Source: a virus
IMG/VR virus record: IMGVR_UViG_3300034122_001762
Location: 1-22,054 of that record
DNA length: 22,054 bases
Direction: 5' to 3' (one strand)
Shown here: piece by piece, positions 13,128 through 19,288 of the stretch
Numbering within the stretch: position 1 is the stretch's first letter
How the letters are laid out: every line of letters begins with the position of its first letter
Translations under genes and position numbers: made by a program
The notes under the pieces: model-generated
What the model saw: the letters and a program-made list of their open reading frames with translations, nothing else
Told to the model about the DNA's origin: nothing
Database searches by the model: none

Positions 13128-15500
13128 ACAGTCCTGGCGGCCCCACACTCGGCACACTTTGCCCTTGTATCGGCGCCTGCACAGGAAGCGGTACCCGAGC
13201 CGCGTCAGCAGCGTATTGACCCTGGTAGTCGACGGCTGATCGGCTCCGGCCGACACCATCGCGCTCACCAGATGGCTTGAGCTGAGCACCTCTTTGGTGA
13301 CGCCCTCGGCCCCGCGTTCGATCAGCTCTTCGGCGAGGAGCTCGAGGTCGCTCTTGCTCATCTCGACCACCGTTCGCTTGACCTCGGTGTCCGGCGCGCG
13401 GCCGTTGGCGTCGAACTCCGGGTGCAGCTCGTACTCGAGCAACCACTTGCGGATCGCCCCTGGCCGAGCGTGGATCGCGTCGAACAGCCGCGTGAAGTAG
13501 CCGTCCTGGGTGAGCCGCCGCGCGTCGAGCGTCGTCAGCTGCGAGCTCAGGAACATGTACCGGCGATCGCCCTCGTCAACGGGAGCTCCGTCCAGGAAGT
13601 TCGAGAAGATGATGTAGTTGCTGACGTTGGGCGCCGTGTACGACGCCTTGCCCTTGGGGTGGATCTCGATCTGGCTGTTCGTGATGAAGGTCTTGATCCG
13701 GTTCATGATGTCGTACCGGTTGTGCCCGTGCTGCTTCATCTCCTCGATGGCCACCAGTGCGTAGCCCACCGCCCAGTCCGTGAAGTTGGACTCGAGCGTC
13801 GAGCCGTTCAGGGACCGCACGTTCTGCCCGCCCATGGCCACGGCCACCAGCTCACTGAAGAACGACTTGCCGTCGCCCGGCACGCCGTGCACGTACGGCG
13901 CCCAGCGGATCTTCACGCCCGGGTGCTGCACGTTCCAGGCGATCCAGCTCACCAGCAGCGCCCGCTCGCGCTCGTCGGCCAAGTACGTGCGCAGGTGCAG
14001 CTCCACCCGCTCGATGGCCTCCAGGTCCTCGGCCGAGTACGTCTGCGGCACCGCCGGCACGCTCTCCGGCCTGTACAGGTTCACCCACTGCCGGCCGAAC
14101 ATCTCGAACGTGACGCTCGCCCTCGGCATGTACGCCTTGTGCGCCACCACCGGCATGCCCCACATCTCCACCGCCCACTGGTCGGCGCGTTCGCGGTTGC
14201 CTTTCTGGTCCCAGGGCATGTAGCGGTTGAACATCGAACGAAAACCCTGGCTGGTGACTTCCTGCTTGGTCTCGGTGTTGAAGAACTTGTCGCCCTCCGT
14301 CACGTAGACCCACGGCTTGGCCCAGTCAGGCATCGGCGTGCCGCTGCCTGCGGCCACCGCACCACCCCTGGAGCGCACCCAGCCGCGGCAGGTGGCGATC
14401 GGCAACTTCACGCCCAGATCCTTGGCGCGGGCCTGGATCGCTGCAGCCAGCAGCTCGCGCTCCATCTGCGACAAGGCTGCCGTGTTGGCGATGCGCGCAG
14501 CCACTTGATCCTGCAGATCGCGCGCGTCCGTGCAGTCGGCCACCTGCTGCTTGAACTGCTCGAGAAGGTCGGTGCGCTCCTCGCGCTTGGCCACCTCGCG
14601 CTTGTCCTTGGTGACCTTGAGCAGCGAGGCCAGCGTGAGCGCGCCACGCCCAGCAGCGCGCTGCCCCGAGAAGCTGCCCCACTTCTCCGCGCAGTAGCCC
14701 TCGACCCACTTGCCAGAGGCCGAGCTCCACTCGTCCCAGGCCTGCAGCCACTCCTCGTCGCCCTGGCCCTGGTGGTGCAACGCCTGCCCCACGCGCAGCC
14801 AGGAGTCGTAGCCCATGTCCGGGTCCAGATGCGGCAGCACCTCGGCCACCACCCGCTCGAGGTCCCAGCCCTCCAGCGGCTGGCGGAAGTTCGCCAGAGC
14901 GCGCTCGCCTTCGTCGCCTTCGAGCACCGCCTCGCTCAGCGTCTCGTCGAAGACCTGCCGAACGAGCCAGCCCAGGTCCTGCTGCACCACGGGCAGCGCG
15001 TCATGGCCGTTGATCTGGTGGCCGGTCACCGTGAAGTAGCGACCATCGCGGTACAGCTCGACGCCGACTTCCTTCTTCGTGCGCGAGCCGTCCAGGTTTG
15101 TTCGGGAAAACAGCTTGATGCCGGTGCCGCTGGGGCTCACCTCGGCGTAACCCTCCACGCGCTCGAGAACCTCGGTTGCCAGCTCGTTGAGCTCGCCTGT
15201 GCCCGGGTCGCGACAGTCGTCCAGGTCAATCCCCTGGACTTCTGAGCCGAGCACGTAGCCAATGCCGTCGTACCCGCCCATGACGTACTCATCCGCGACG
15301 TCGTCAAACGTCGTCCAGGTGGCGGAGTCCGTGGTGCTGGCCGCGGCACCCCCGATCTGCACAGGCAGCTTGGCCCAAACCGAGCCGCCCTTGGGCTTTT
15401 GGCGCTGCACGTACTTCCACAACACCCACCGCGGGTGGCCCTGGAGATCAGTGGGAATCGTCTCGAATCGAACAGGCAGTGAAGTGGGCTTGTCTGACAT
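13053..15500 (-). CDS. Primase-helicase (prim-pol-like N-terminus, PriCT-2, D5-like ATPase)
   Basis: This 815-residue multidomain replication protein has three recognisable parts. Residues about 10-185 resemble a bifunctional primase-polymerase (AEP) domain, with GIDLDDCRD at 90-98, SPSGTGIKLF at 122-131 and YRDGRYFTVTGH at 150-161. Residues about 205-290 fit PriCT-2 (LPHLDPDMGYDSWLRVGQAL, then WDEWSSASGKW). The C-terminal half is an SF3/D5-like helicase with Walker A GVPGDGKS at 539-546, Walker B ALVAIEEM at 581-588 and a sensor stretch YIIFSNFLDGAP at 629-640 (DUF5906 type). The start ATG (15498-15500) is preceded by a GGGGGCG-type ribosome-binding sequence. It would synthesise primers and unwind the fork. 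Its 3' end contains two of the iteron-like motifs. Confidence 0.9.
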   Translation of the reverse strand: MSDKPTSLPVRFETIPTDLQGHPRWVLWKYVQRQKPKGGSVWAKLPVQIGGAAASTTDSATWTTFDDVADEYVMGGYDGIGYVLGSEVQGIDLDDCRDPGTGELNELATEVLERVEGYAEVSPSGTGIKLFSRTNLDGSRTKKEVGVELYRDGRYFTVTGHQINGHDALPVVQQDLGWLVRQVFDETLSEAVLEGDEGERALANFRQPLEGWDLERVVAEVLPHLDPDMGYDSWLRVGQALHHQGQGDEEWLQAWDEWSSASGKWVEGYCAEKWGSFSGQRAAGRGALTLASLLKVTKDKREVAKREERTDLLEQFKQQVADCTDARDLQDQVAARIANTAALSQMERELLAAAIQARAKDLGVKLPIATCRGWVRSRGGAVAAGSGTPMPDWAKPWVYVTEGDKFFNTETKQEVTSQGFRSMFNRYMPWDQKGNRERADQWAVEMWGMPVVAHKAYMPRASVTFEMFGRQWVNLYRPESVPAVPQTYSAEDLEAIERVELHLRTYLADERERALLVSWIAWNVQHPGVKIRWAPYVHGVPGDGKSFFSELVAVAMGGQNVRSLNGSTLESNFTDWAVGYALVAIEEMKQHGHNRYDIMNRIKTFITNSQIEIHPKGKASYTAPNVSNYIIFSNFLDGAPVDEGDRRYMFLSSQLTTLDARRLTQDGYFTRLFDAIHARPGAIRKWLLEYELHPEFDANGRAPDTEVKRTVVEMSKSDLELLAEELIERGAEGVTKEVLSSSHLVSAMVSAGADQPSTTRVNTLLTRLGYRFLCRRRYKGKVCRVWGRQDCLVTEDAAIAHLENARSEVELDFLE

Positions 15501-15512
15501 CGATCGCCCCCA

Positions 15513-15710
15513 TCACTGCTTTGGCGCGATCATCGGGGCGGTGCGCAGCACGTCTGTCTGCAGCAGCGCCTTGCGCAGCCCGTTCAGGCTGTCCGACAAG
15601 ACCAGGGCAGCGACCACGCGCCCCTCGTCCTCATCTTGAACGCCGGCTTCGCGCGCGGCTTTCAGACAGTCATCCAGCAGTCCAACAAAGTATTCTTGGC
15701 GCGCCATCAT
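15513..15710 (-). CDS. Small unknown protein (65 aa) upstream of the primase
   Basis: This 65-residue helical protein begins MMARQEYFVGLLDDCLKAAR and ends APMIAPKQ. The start is set by a very strong AAAGGAGG six bases before the first of two adjacent ATG codons (15708-15710). The frame is open 19 codons upstream, but that extension carries no ribosome-binding site. It ends 12 bases before the primase start and is clearly in the same operon. No domain is recognised. Confidence 0.72.
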   Translation of the reverse strand: MMARQEYFVGLLDDCLKAAREAGVQDEDEGRVVAALVLSDSLNGLRKALLQTDVLRTAPMIAPKQ

Positions 15711-15787
15711 CTCGCGCCTCCTTTCTTCATCACGCCGGCTTCCGGCCGGCTCGGTGGTCAGCGCCATCCGCAGCAGCGGAAGCGCGG
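15711..15787. other. Short gap with a GCCGGC hairpin
   Basis: This 77-base gap separates two leftward small genes. It holds a GCCGGC-TTCCG-GCCGGC stem-loop (15734-15750) with no T-run, and the ribosome-binding site of the 65-aa gene. No terminator or promoter is evident. Confidence 0.35.
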
Positions 15788-15946
15788 TTACTTCTTGCCC
15801 CGAGCCACCGCCGCGTTGTCGACGAGGTTCGGGTACGGTCGCCCCGCAGCAGCGGCTCGCTTCCTGGCGGCCAGCTTCTGCGCGGCGCTCATCTTCTTGG
15901 GCTTGTCCTTCGGGCTGGGTTTGTCCCAGAACGGCTTCTTATCCAT
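15788..15946 (-). CDS. Small Lys/Ala-rich protein (52 aa)
   Basis: This 52-residue, strongly basic protein begins MDKKPFWDKPSPKDKPKKMS, continues with AAQKLAARKRAAAAGRPYP and ends NLVDNAAVARGKK. Proteins with the RAAAAGRPYPNLVDN-like motif are common small conserved proteins in prophages of Proteobacteria; their role is unknown and could involve DNA or RNA binding given the charge. The start ATG (15944-15946) has GAGGAAG upstream; the longer frame to 16042 lacks such support. It is the third gene of the leftward early operon. Confidence 0.72.
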   Translation of the reverse strand: MDKKPFWDKPSPKDKPKKMSAAQKLAARKRAAAAGRPYPNLVDNAAVARGKK

Positions 15947-15954
15947 GGACTTCC

Positions 15955-16149
15955 TCAGTGAACACTTTCGTCGGCGGGCAAATGCCGCAGCAGGGCCCGC
16001 TCCACCTGGGACTTGATCGTGTCGACGCACGCGTTGGTGCACCTGAGCAGCACCCGCATCTCGCCATCGGGCGTGTCGATCACCAGCTCCTCGCCGTGTG
16101 CCAGCGACTTCATCGCTTCGATCGACAAGGCGAGGTGCAGTTCGGTCAC
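15955..16149 (-). CDS. Small unknown protein (64 aa)
   Basis: This 64-residue protein starts at GTG 16147-16149, which overlaps the stop of the Cro-like gene as GTGA, with GAGG eight bases upstream. The sequence (VTELHLALSIEAMKSLAHGE, then ELVIDTPDGEMRVLLRCT) suggests an alpha-beta fold with the last third helical. It has no recognised motif. Coupling to the Cro-like gene means it is made at the start of lytic transcription. The longer open frame to 16281 is Arg/Pro/Gly-rich shadow of the Cro-like gene. Confidence 0.65.
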   Translation of the reverse strand: MTELHLALSIEAMKSLAHGEELVIDTPDGEMRVLLRCTNACVDTIKSQVERALLRHLPADESVH

Positions 16150-16367
16150 TCCGCGGTCCTCAGCTCGGACCAGCGGACGTCCGGCCGCATCTGCTCCGCC
16201 CGCACGGCCACGCCGCGCTCGCGGGCGAGCCGCTCGAGGTCGGGCACCCGCTCGGCCGGGATCCGGTTCTTGCGGATCCACAGGCTGATGGCTTGGCTGC
16301 GGATGCCCAGCTGCCGCCCAAGGTAGGCGGGGCCGCCGAGTTCCCTGATTATTTCGCTCACGGTCAT
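16146..16367 (-). CDS. Cro-like regulator, YdaS family HTH
   Basis: This 73-residue HTH protein contains GGPAYLGRQLGIRSQAISLW (residues 11-30), then RIPAERVPDLERLARERG, and near the end MRPDVRW. That is the layout of YdaS/Cro-type repressors, which pair with CI in prophage switches. It is divergent from the CI-like gene and first in the leftward replication operon, as Cro is in lambda-like phages. No ribosome-binding site precedes the ATG (16365-16367). A TATCAT -10 at 16377-16382 (minus strand) would place the transcript start about 2-3 bases before the ATG, so the mRNA is probably leaderless. Confidence 0.82.
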   Translation of the reverse strand: MTVSEIIRELGGPAYLGRQLGIRSQAISLWIRKNRIPAERVPDLERLARERGVAVRAEQMRPDVRWSELRTAE

Positions 16368-16459
16368 ATAGGTCGCATGATAACGAAAGTATCAGAAAAG
16401 AGAAACAAAACCGATATCGGGTTGACCCTAGGGGTCAACACCAGTAATCTCTGCTTACT
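16368..16459. promoter_or_regulatory. Divergent switch region: paired promoters and three inverted repeats
   Basis: This 92-base AT-richer region lies between the Cro-like and CI-like genes. Rightward, TTGACC (16422-16427), a 17-base spacer and TAATCT (16445-16450) predict transcription beginning at or within a few bases of the repressor ATG. Leftward, TATCAT (16377-16382) with a weak TTTCTC (16400-16405) serves the Cro-like gene. Inverted repeats are TGATA-N7-TATCA (16378-16394), CCGATATCGG (16411-16420) and GTTGACCC-TAG-GGGTCAAC (16421-16439). The last covers the rightward -35, so a bound repressor would act directly on that promoter. Confidence 0.72.
16421..16439. promoter_or_regulatory. 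19-bp operator candidate over the repressor -35
   Basis: Two perfect 8-base arms, GTTGACCC and GGGTCAAC, surround a TAG centre. The left arm contains the TTGACC -35 of the repressor promoter. Size and symmetry suit a dimeric HTH protein. Confidence 0.65.
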
Positions 16460-17407
16460 ATGTCTGAAATACTCGCAAAGAAGATCTTCGAAGCACGGAA
16501 AGCAGCCGGGATGACGCAGGCCCAGCTTGCCGATCGCCTGGGGCTGACCCGAGGTGCAGTCACGCTGTGGGAATCGAGTAACCCGGAGACGCGTAGCAGC
16601 CCGTCCATTGCGATGCTGCGGAAGTTCAGCGAGACCGTTGGCGTGCCAATCTTTTGGTTGATTGATGAATCTCAAGGCAAGGACGACCTAGAGCTTGCTC
16701 GCCAGTTGTACCAAACGCCCGTGCCACAAGGGTTGTTGGGTTTGTCACCGGACACGAGCCGTGTAGGTCAGCAACAAGGAGTGGCGGGACTGCTCAGTCC
16801 ATCGCAACGCGAGCGTCGCGATGCCCTGCCGGAAGGGCTGCTCGGCCTTGTAAGGAACGAACCGTCAGCGGGCAAGCTCGTGGACAGCGGGGAAGGCCAG
16901 ATAGGAGGGGAGCGGGACATCTACGGGCAGGGAGAAACTGACGTTTCCAAAGAGGGCATTCAGCGCACCAGGATCACCTCTGCGGTGCGACTTGACCTTA
17001 GAAGCGATCACCCGCCAAGAATGGTTGAAAACTTTTGGCGTTCCGTTGAGTTCGAGGTGTGTTTACGACGCCCCGACCTTGAGCGGGCTTTCCACCCCAG
17101 TACCTCCGGGAAGATGCTACGGGCTACAGTCGACTTCCTTAGCGGAGAAAACGTTGCTGAGTTCTCCTACGTATCGGAGAAAGAAACCCTGTCTGAACTG
17201 TTTCGCCGCAAGATGGGTGTACTGCTGACGATCGAAACCGCGATAAAACGCCCAATGCGAAAGCATCTACTGATCTGGGCCCCGACGGAATCCTTGGCAT
17301 TCGAAGACCTGAGCGGCATCAGGGAGGCCGGTAGCTACCTAGGCGCCGAGGTACAGCTGTTCAAGCGGCCGAGCGAAGCCGCCGACTACCTCACCGAGCT
17401 CGCCTAA
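16460..17407 (+). CDS. CI-like phage repressor without an S24 peptidase domain
   Basis: This 315-residue protein has an N-terminal XRE-type HTH (residues about 6-66; GMTQAQLADRLGLTRGAVTL at 17-36, then SPSIAMLRKF) like CI repressors. Residues about 70-165 are a Gly/Pro/Gln-rich linker with repeated GLLGL-type segments. Residues about 170-315 form a folded domain (including VENFWRSVEFEVCLRRPDLE) that I do not recognise and that lacks the LexA/CI serine-lysine cleavage signature. The start ATG (16460) has no ribosome-binding site and sits about 10 bases from a -10, so the mRNA is probably leaderless, as for lambda cI. Codon usage and GC are lower than in its neighbours. It would maintain lysogeny; whether and how DNA damage inactivates it is unclear. 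Confidence 0.8.
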   Translation: MSEILAKKIFEARKAAGMTQAQLADRLGLTRGAVTLWESSNPETRSSPSIAMLRKFSETVGVPIFWLIDESQGKDDLELARQLYQTPVPQGLLGLSPDTSRVGQQQGVAGLLSPSQRERRDALPEGLLGLVRNEPSAGKLVDSGEGQIGGERDIYGQGETDVSKEGIQRTRITSAVRLDLRSDHPPRMVENFWRSVEFEVCLRRPDLERAFHPSTSGKMLRATVDFLSGENVAEFSYVSEKETLSELFRRKMGVLLTIETAIKRPMRKHLLIWAPTESLAFEDLSGIREAGSYLGAEVQLFKRPSEAADYLTELA

Positions 17408-17421
17408 CACCCCGCCCAACC

Positions 17422-17460
17422 GCATCCGCGCACCATTTTGGTTCGCGGGTGCTTTCTTGT
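17422..17460 (+). terminator. Rho-independent terminator of the repressor gene
   Basis: GCATCCGCG and CGCGGGTGC form a 9-bp stem (one G-U pair), with an inner ACC/GGT pairing around ATTTT, followed by TTTCTTGT. It begins 15 bases after the repressor stop, isolating the repressor from the downstream operon. Confidence 0.75.
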
Positions 17461-17495
17461 GCCCGTCAATGTCATTTTAAATCGCTTTCTGTCTC

Positions 17496-17524
17496 TTGCT
17501 ACGTAAGGCGAGTTCCGATATCAT
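17496..17524 (+). promoter_or_regulatory. Rightward early promoter
   Basis: TTGCTA (17496-17501), a 17-base spacer and TATCAT (17519-17524) make a good sigma70-type promoter, with the start expected near 17531, about 40 bases before the first gene. CCGATATC overlaps the -10 and also occurs in the CCGATATCGG palindrome of the switch region, so shared repression is possible. It would drive the whole operon to the right. Confidence 0.65.
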
Positions 17525-17572
17525 TGCTTTGCTGATCGCTGACAAGCTGAAAACGTGCGAAAGAAAGAGAGT

Positions 17573-17779
17573 ATGGCTATCACCACTTTTTTGCCGGCGG
17601 GGGTAACCCGCAAAGATCCCTGGATCCCCGTCGGGCATCCCGACTTCAAGTGGACCAGCGGCGCTGACGTGCAGGCCACGTGGCACCGGTACACCGGCTG
17701 GACCCCACCCAGCGCAAACCACCCCCAGCCCCCTGAGGCAAAGCCCCTGCCCGCGTTCGTCGCCGGGGGCCGCTCGTGA
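17573..17779 (+). CDS. Small conserved phage protein (68 aa), first early gene
   Basis: This 68-residue protein has a Trp-rich centre (DPWIPVGHPDFKWTSGADVQ, then ATWHRYTGWTPPSANHP) and a Pro-rich tail. Similar small proteins with a DVQ.TW...GW.PP pattern occur in proteobacterial phages; function is unknown. The start ATG (17573) has an AGAGAG purine run directly upstream. A GTG six codons earlier is in frame but lacks a signal. Its stop overlaps the next gene's GTG. It is the first gene after the early promoter. Confidence 0.68.
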   Translation: MAITTFLPAGVTRKDPWIPVGHPDFKWTSGADVQATWHRYTGWTPPSANHPQPPEAKPLPAFVAGGRS

Positions 17780-17973
17780 GTGGCGCGCACTTCCACCTGT
17801 TGACCGACGACGAGCTGCACCGCGTCGCCCGTGACAGCACCGAACCCCTGGTGTTGGAGCTGCTGCGCCGAATGAACCGCAACGCAGACACCGTCCGCGA
17901 GCTCGAGCAAGAGCTCGACCTCCAGATCATTCCCCTGACCGGATGCCCCGCCTGCGGGGTCGACCTGCCCTGA
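17776..17973 (+). CDS. Small protein with a CPAC motif (65 aa)
   Basis: This 65-residue protein starts at GTG 17776 within GTGA, coupling it to the gene before. It is helical and charged (TDDELHRVARDSTEPLVLEL, then RNADTVRELEQELDLQ) with a single CPAC near the C-terminus. That could be half of a zinc site or a dimer-shared one. No family is recognised. Confidence 0.65.
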   Translation: MSGAHFHLLTDDELHRVARDSTEPLVLELLRRMNRNADTVRELEQELDLQIIPLTGCPACGVDLP

Positions 17974-18002
17974 TTCCCCAACAGCACGAAAGAGAGATGG
18001 CA

Positions 18003-18488
18003 ATGGACCTTAACCTTAGCGGCCTGCATGGCCACAGCCTCGTCGTAGTCGGCCGCGCGCTGGTCGAGATCGGCGAGATCCAAGAACGTGAACGCGACGA
18101 GTTTCGGCTCGCTGCCAGGGCCAGTGGTTTGTCTAGCGCCGGCACCGTAGAGGCCGAAGCGCGGACCGAACAGATCCAAGCGCAGGAAGCTGCGACCGAC
18201 GACAAGCCCGCAAAAAAGCCCCGCGCAGCGAAGGCTGCCGCATCTGCGGAAGCGCCGACGCCGGAGACGTCCGCTGGTGCAAGCGCCCCGGCCTCTGCTG
18301 CAGCTCCTGCATCCCCTTCTGAACCTGCCGTGACCCTGGTCGACCTGCGCGCACGGCTGGCCGAGCTCAGCCGCGACGGCAAGGCCGACAAGGTCAAAGC
18401 ACTGCTCGCTCAGTTCGGCGTGGCCAAGCTCACTGAGCTCGACCCGTCGAAGTTTGCCGAGGTGATGGCCGCAGCAGAGGCGATCTGA
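18003..18488 (+). CDS. Phage protein with Ala-rich linker and C-terminal 'rrp5-like' domain (161 aa)
   Basis: This protein of about 161 residues has three parts. Residues 1-50 are a short folded N-terminus (MDLNLSGLHGHSLVVVGRAL). Residues about 55-110 are a long Ala/Pro/Glu linker. The helical C-terminal domain reads VTLVDLRARLAELSRDGKAD, then KVKALLAQFGVAKLTELDPS. The last matches a small domain common in phage early genes that is often labelled as rRNA biogenesis protein rrp5, a name without functional support in phages. Position before DUF2800 and DUF2815 genes is typical. Start at 18003 is preferred over ATG 17997 because AGAGAG then lies six bases away. Confidence 0.7.
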   Translation: MDLNLSGLHGHSLVVVGRALVEIGEIQERERDEFRLAARASGLSSAGTVEAEARTEQIQAQEAATDDKPAKKPRAAKAAASAEAPTPETSAGASAPASAAAPASPSEPAVTLVDLRARLAELSRDGKADKVKALLAQFGVAKLTELDPSKFAEVMAAAEAI

Positions 18489-18490
18489 TC

Positions 18491-18745
18491 ATGGCCAAGT
18501 TCCTCATCCAGATCGAAGACCAGGGCGACGAGGTCACCGTGCAGTGCGCGATCGACCCGCCCCTGACCGAGGACAAGACGGTGTTCAGCACCGCCGAGCT
18601 CGTGGGCCTGTACCTGCGCGAGAACATGGCCGACCTGCTCAAGGCGGCCGTGGCCTGGAGCAAGGAGCCAGAGCCGGCTGAGCAGCCCGCGCTGCAGGCC
18701 CCGAAGCTGATCCTGCCAGACGACATCAGCGGGGCGCCGGTATGA
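18491..18745 (+). CDS. Unknown small acidic protein (84 aa)
   Basis: This 84-residue acidic protein starts with probable beta strands (MAKFLIQIEDQGDEVTVQCA), followed by a helix (STAELVGLYLRENMADLLKA) and a Pro-rich tail. The ATG (18491) follows the previous stop by two bases, with GAGGCG upstream. The end overlaps the next start as ATGA. No domain is recognised. Confidence 0.7.
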   Translation: MAKFLIQIEDQGDEVTVQCAIDPPLTEDKTVFSTAELVGLYLRENMADLLKAAVAWSKEPEPAEQPALQAPKLILPDDISGAPV

Positions 18746-19020
18746 GCCGCCTCAGTCCCGACGAGGTGCGCGAGGTCAGCGGCCCGATAGCCAACGAGCT
18801 GCACGCGAAGTACTTCGAGCTGCTGCAGAGCAAGGGCCCGGCGTTCGCCGCGGTCGCGGTCTTCGACGCGTGCTCGATCGTGCTGGGCGTGGCGCTGCTG
18901 CCGTTCAACCACGCCGCGCGCCTGAGCGCACTGGACCTGCTGCGATCGGAGATCGAGGAGCAGGCCACCGACTTCCGCGCGCAGTTCAACAGTTACGCGG
19001 AGCGGGAGGCAGCGAATTGA
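18742..19020 (+). CDS. Unknown small helical protein (92 aa)
   Basis: This 92-residue protein has a charged first third (PDEVREVSGPIANELHAKYF), a moderately hydrophobic central segment (AFAAVAVFDACSIVLGVALL) that could be a membrane span or a buried helix, and a charged helical end. The ATG is coupled to the preceding stop. The final bases contain the GGGAGG that serves the next small gene. Function is unknown. Confidence 0.68.
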   Translation: MSRLSPDEVREVSGPIANELHAKYFELLQSKGPAFAAVAVFDACSIVLGVALLPFNHAARLSALDLLRSEIEEQATDFRAQFNSYAEREAAN

Positions 19021-19139
19021 AGGGCGCACTCGAGGGCCTGACCCTGGTCGCACTCACGATCGCCGCTGGCGCGATCGTCGCAGTGTGGCTCGGCTTCATG
19101 GCCGGCATCGCAATCAACGTCGCGCGGTGGTTCCTGTGA
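19017..19139 (+). CDS. Tiny membrane protein (40 aa), TTG start
   Basis: This 40-residue protein is almost entirely a membrane segment (LVALTIAAGAIVAVWLGFMA, then GIAINVARWFL). The TTG start (19017) overlaps the previous stop as TTGA and has a strong GGGAGG seven bases upstream, which is why I accept it despite its length and rare start codon. It ends in GTGA, coupling it to the next gene. The role is unknown; a holin is unlikely in this early replication context. Confidence 0.6.
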   Translation: MKGALEGLTLVALTIAAGAIVAVWLGFMAGIAINVARWFL

Positions 19140-19288
19140 CCCCGCGCAAGAAGTTCAACCCGCACTGGCCGTTCCCCCAGTTCGACGAGAAGGGGCGCCA
19201 GCTCCTGCCCGCCGACTGGGGCAAGCGGCCCACGCGAAAGAAGCAACAGCAAGACCTCGAGCGCGAGGTCGGGAAGGCACTGCTGTGA
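19136..19288 (+). CDS. Small basic protein (50 aa)
   Basis: This 50-residue basic protein reads TPRKKFNPHWPFPQFDEKGR, then QLLPADWGKRPTRKKQQQDL. The GTG start (19136) overlaps the preceding stop, and its own stop overlaps the DUF2800 GTG start, so it sits in a chain of coupled genes. Lys/Arg clusters suggest nucleic-acid contact, but no fold is recognised. Confidence 0.6.
   Translation: MTPRKKFNPHWPFPQFDEKGRQLLPADWGKRPTRKKQQQDLEREVGKALL

Noticed and set aside
13422-15245. 607-codon open frame opposite the primase-helicase
   Set aside because: The minus-strand frame has intact helicase motifs; the plus frame is low-complexity His/Arg/Val-rich sequence with no start signal.
15711-15767. Longer start for the 65-aa gene
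   Set aside because: The internal ATG has AAAGGAGG at ideal spacing; the upstream ATG at 15765-15767 has no ribosome-binding site.
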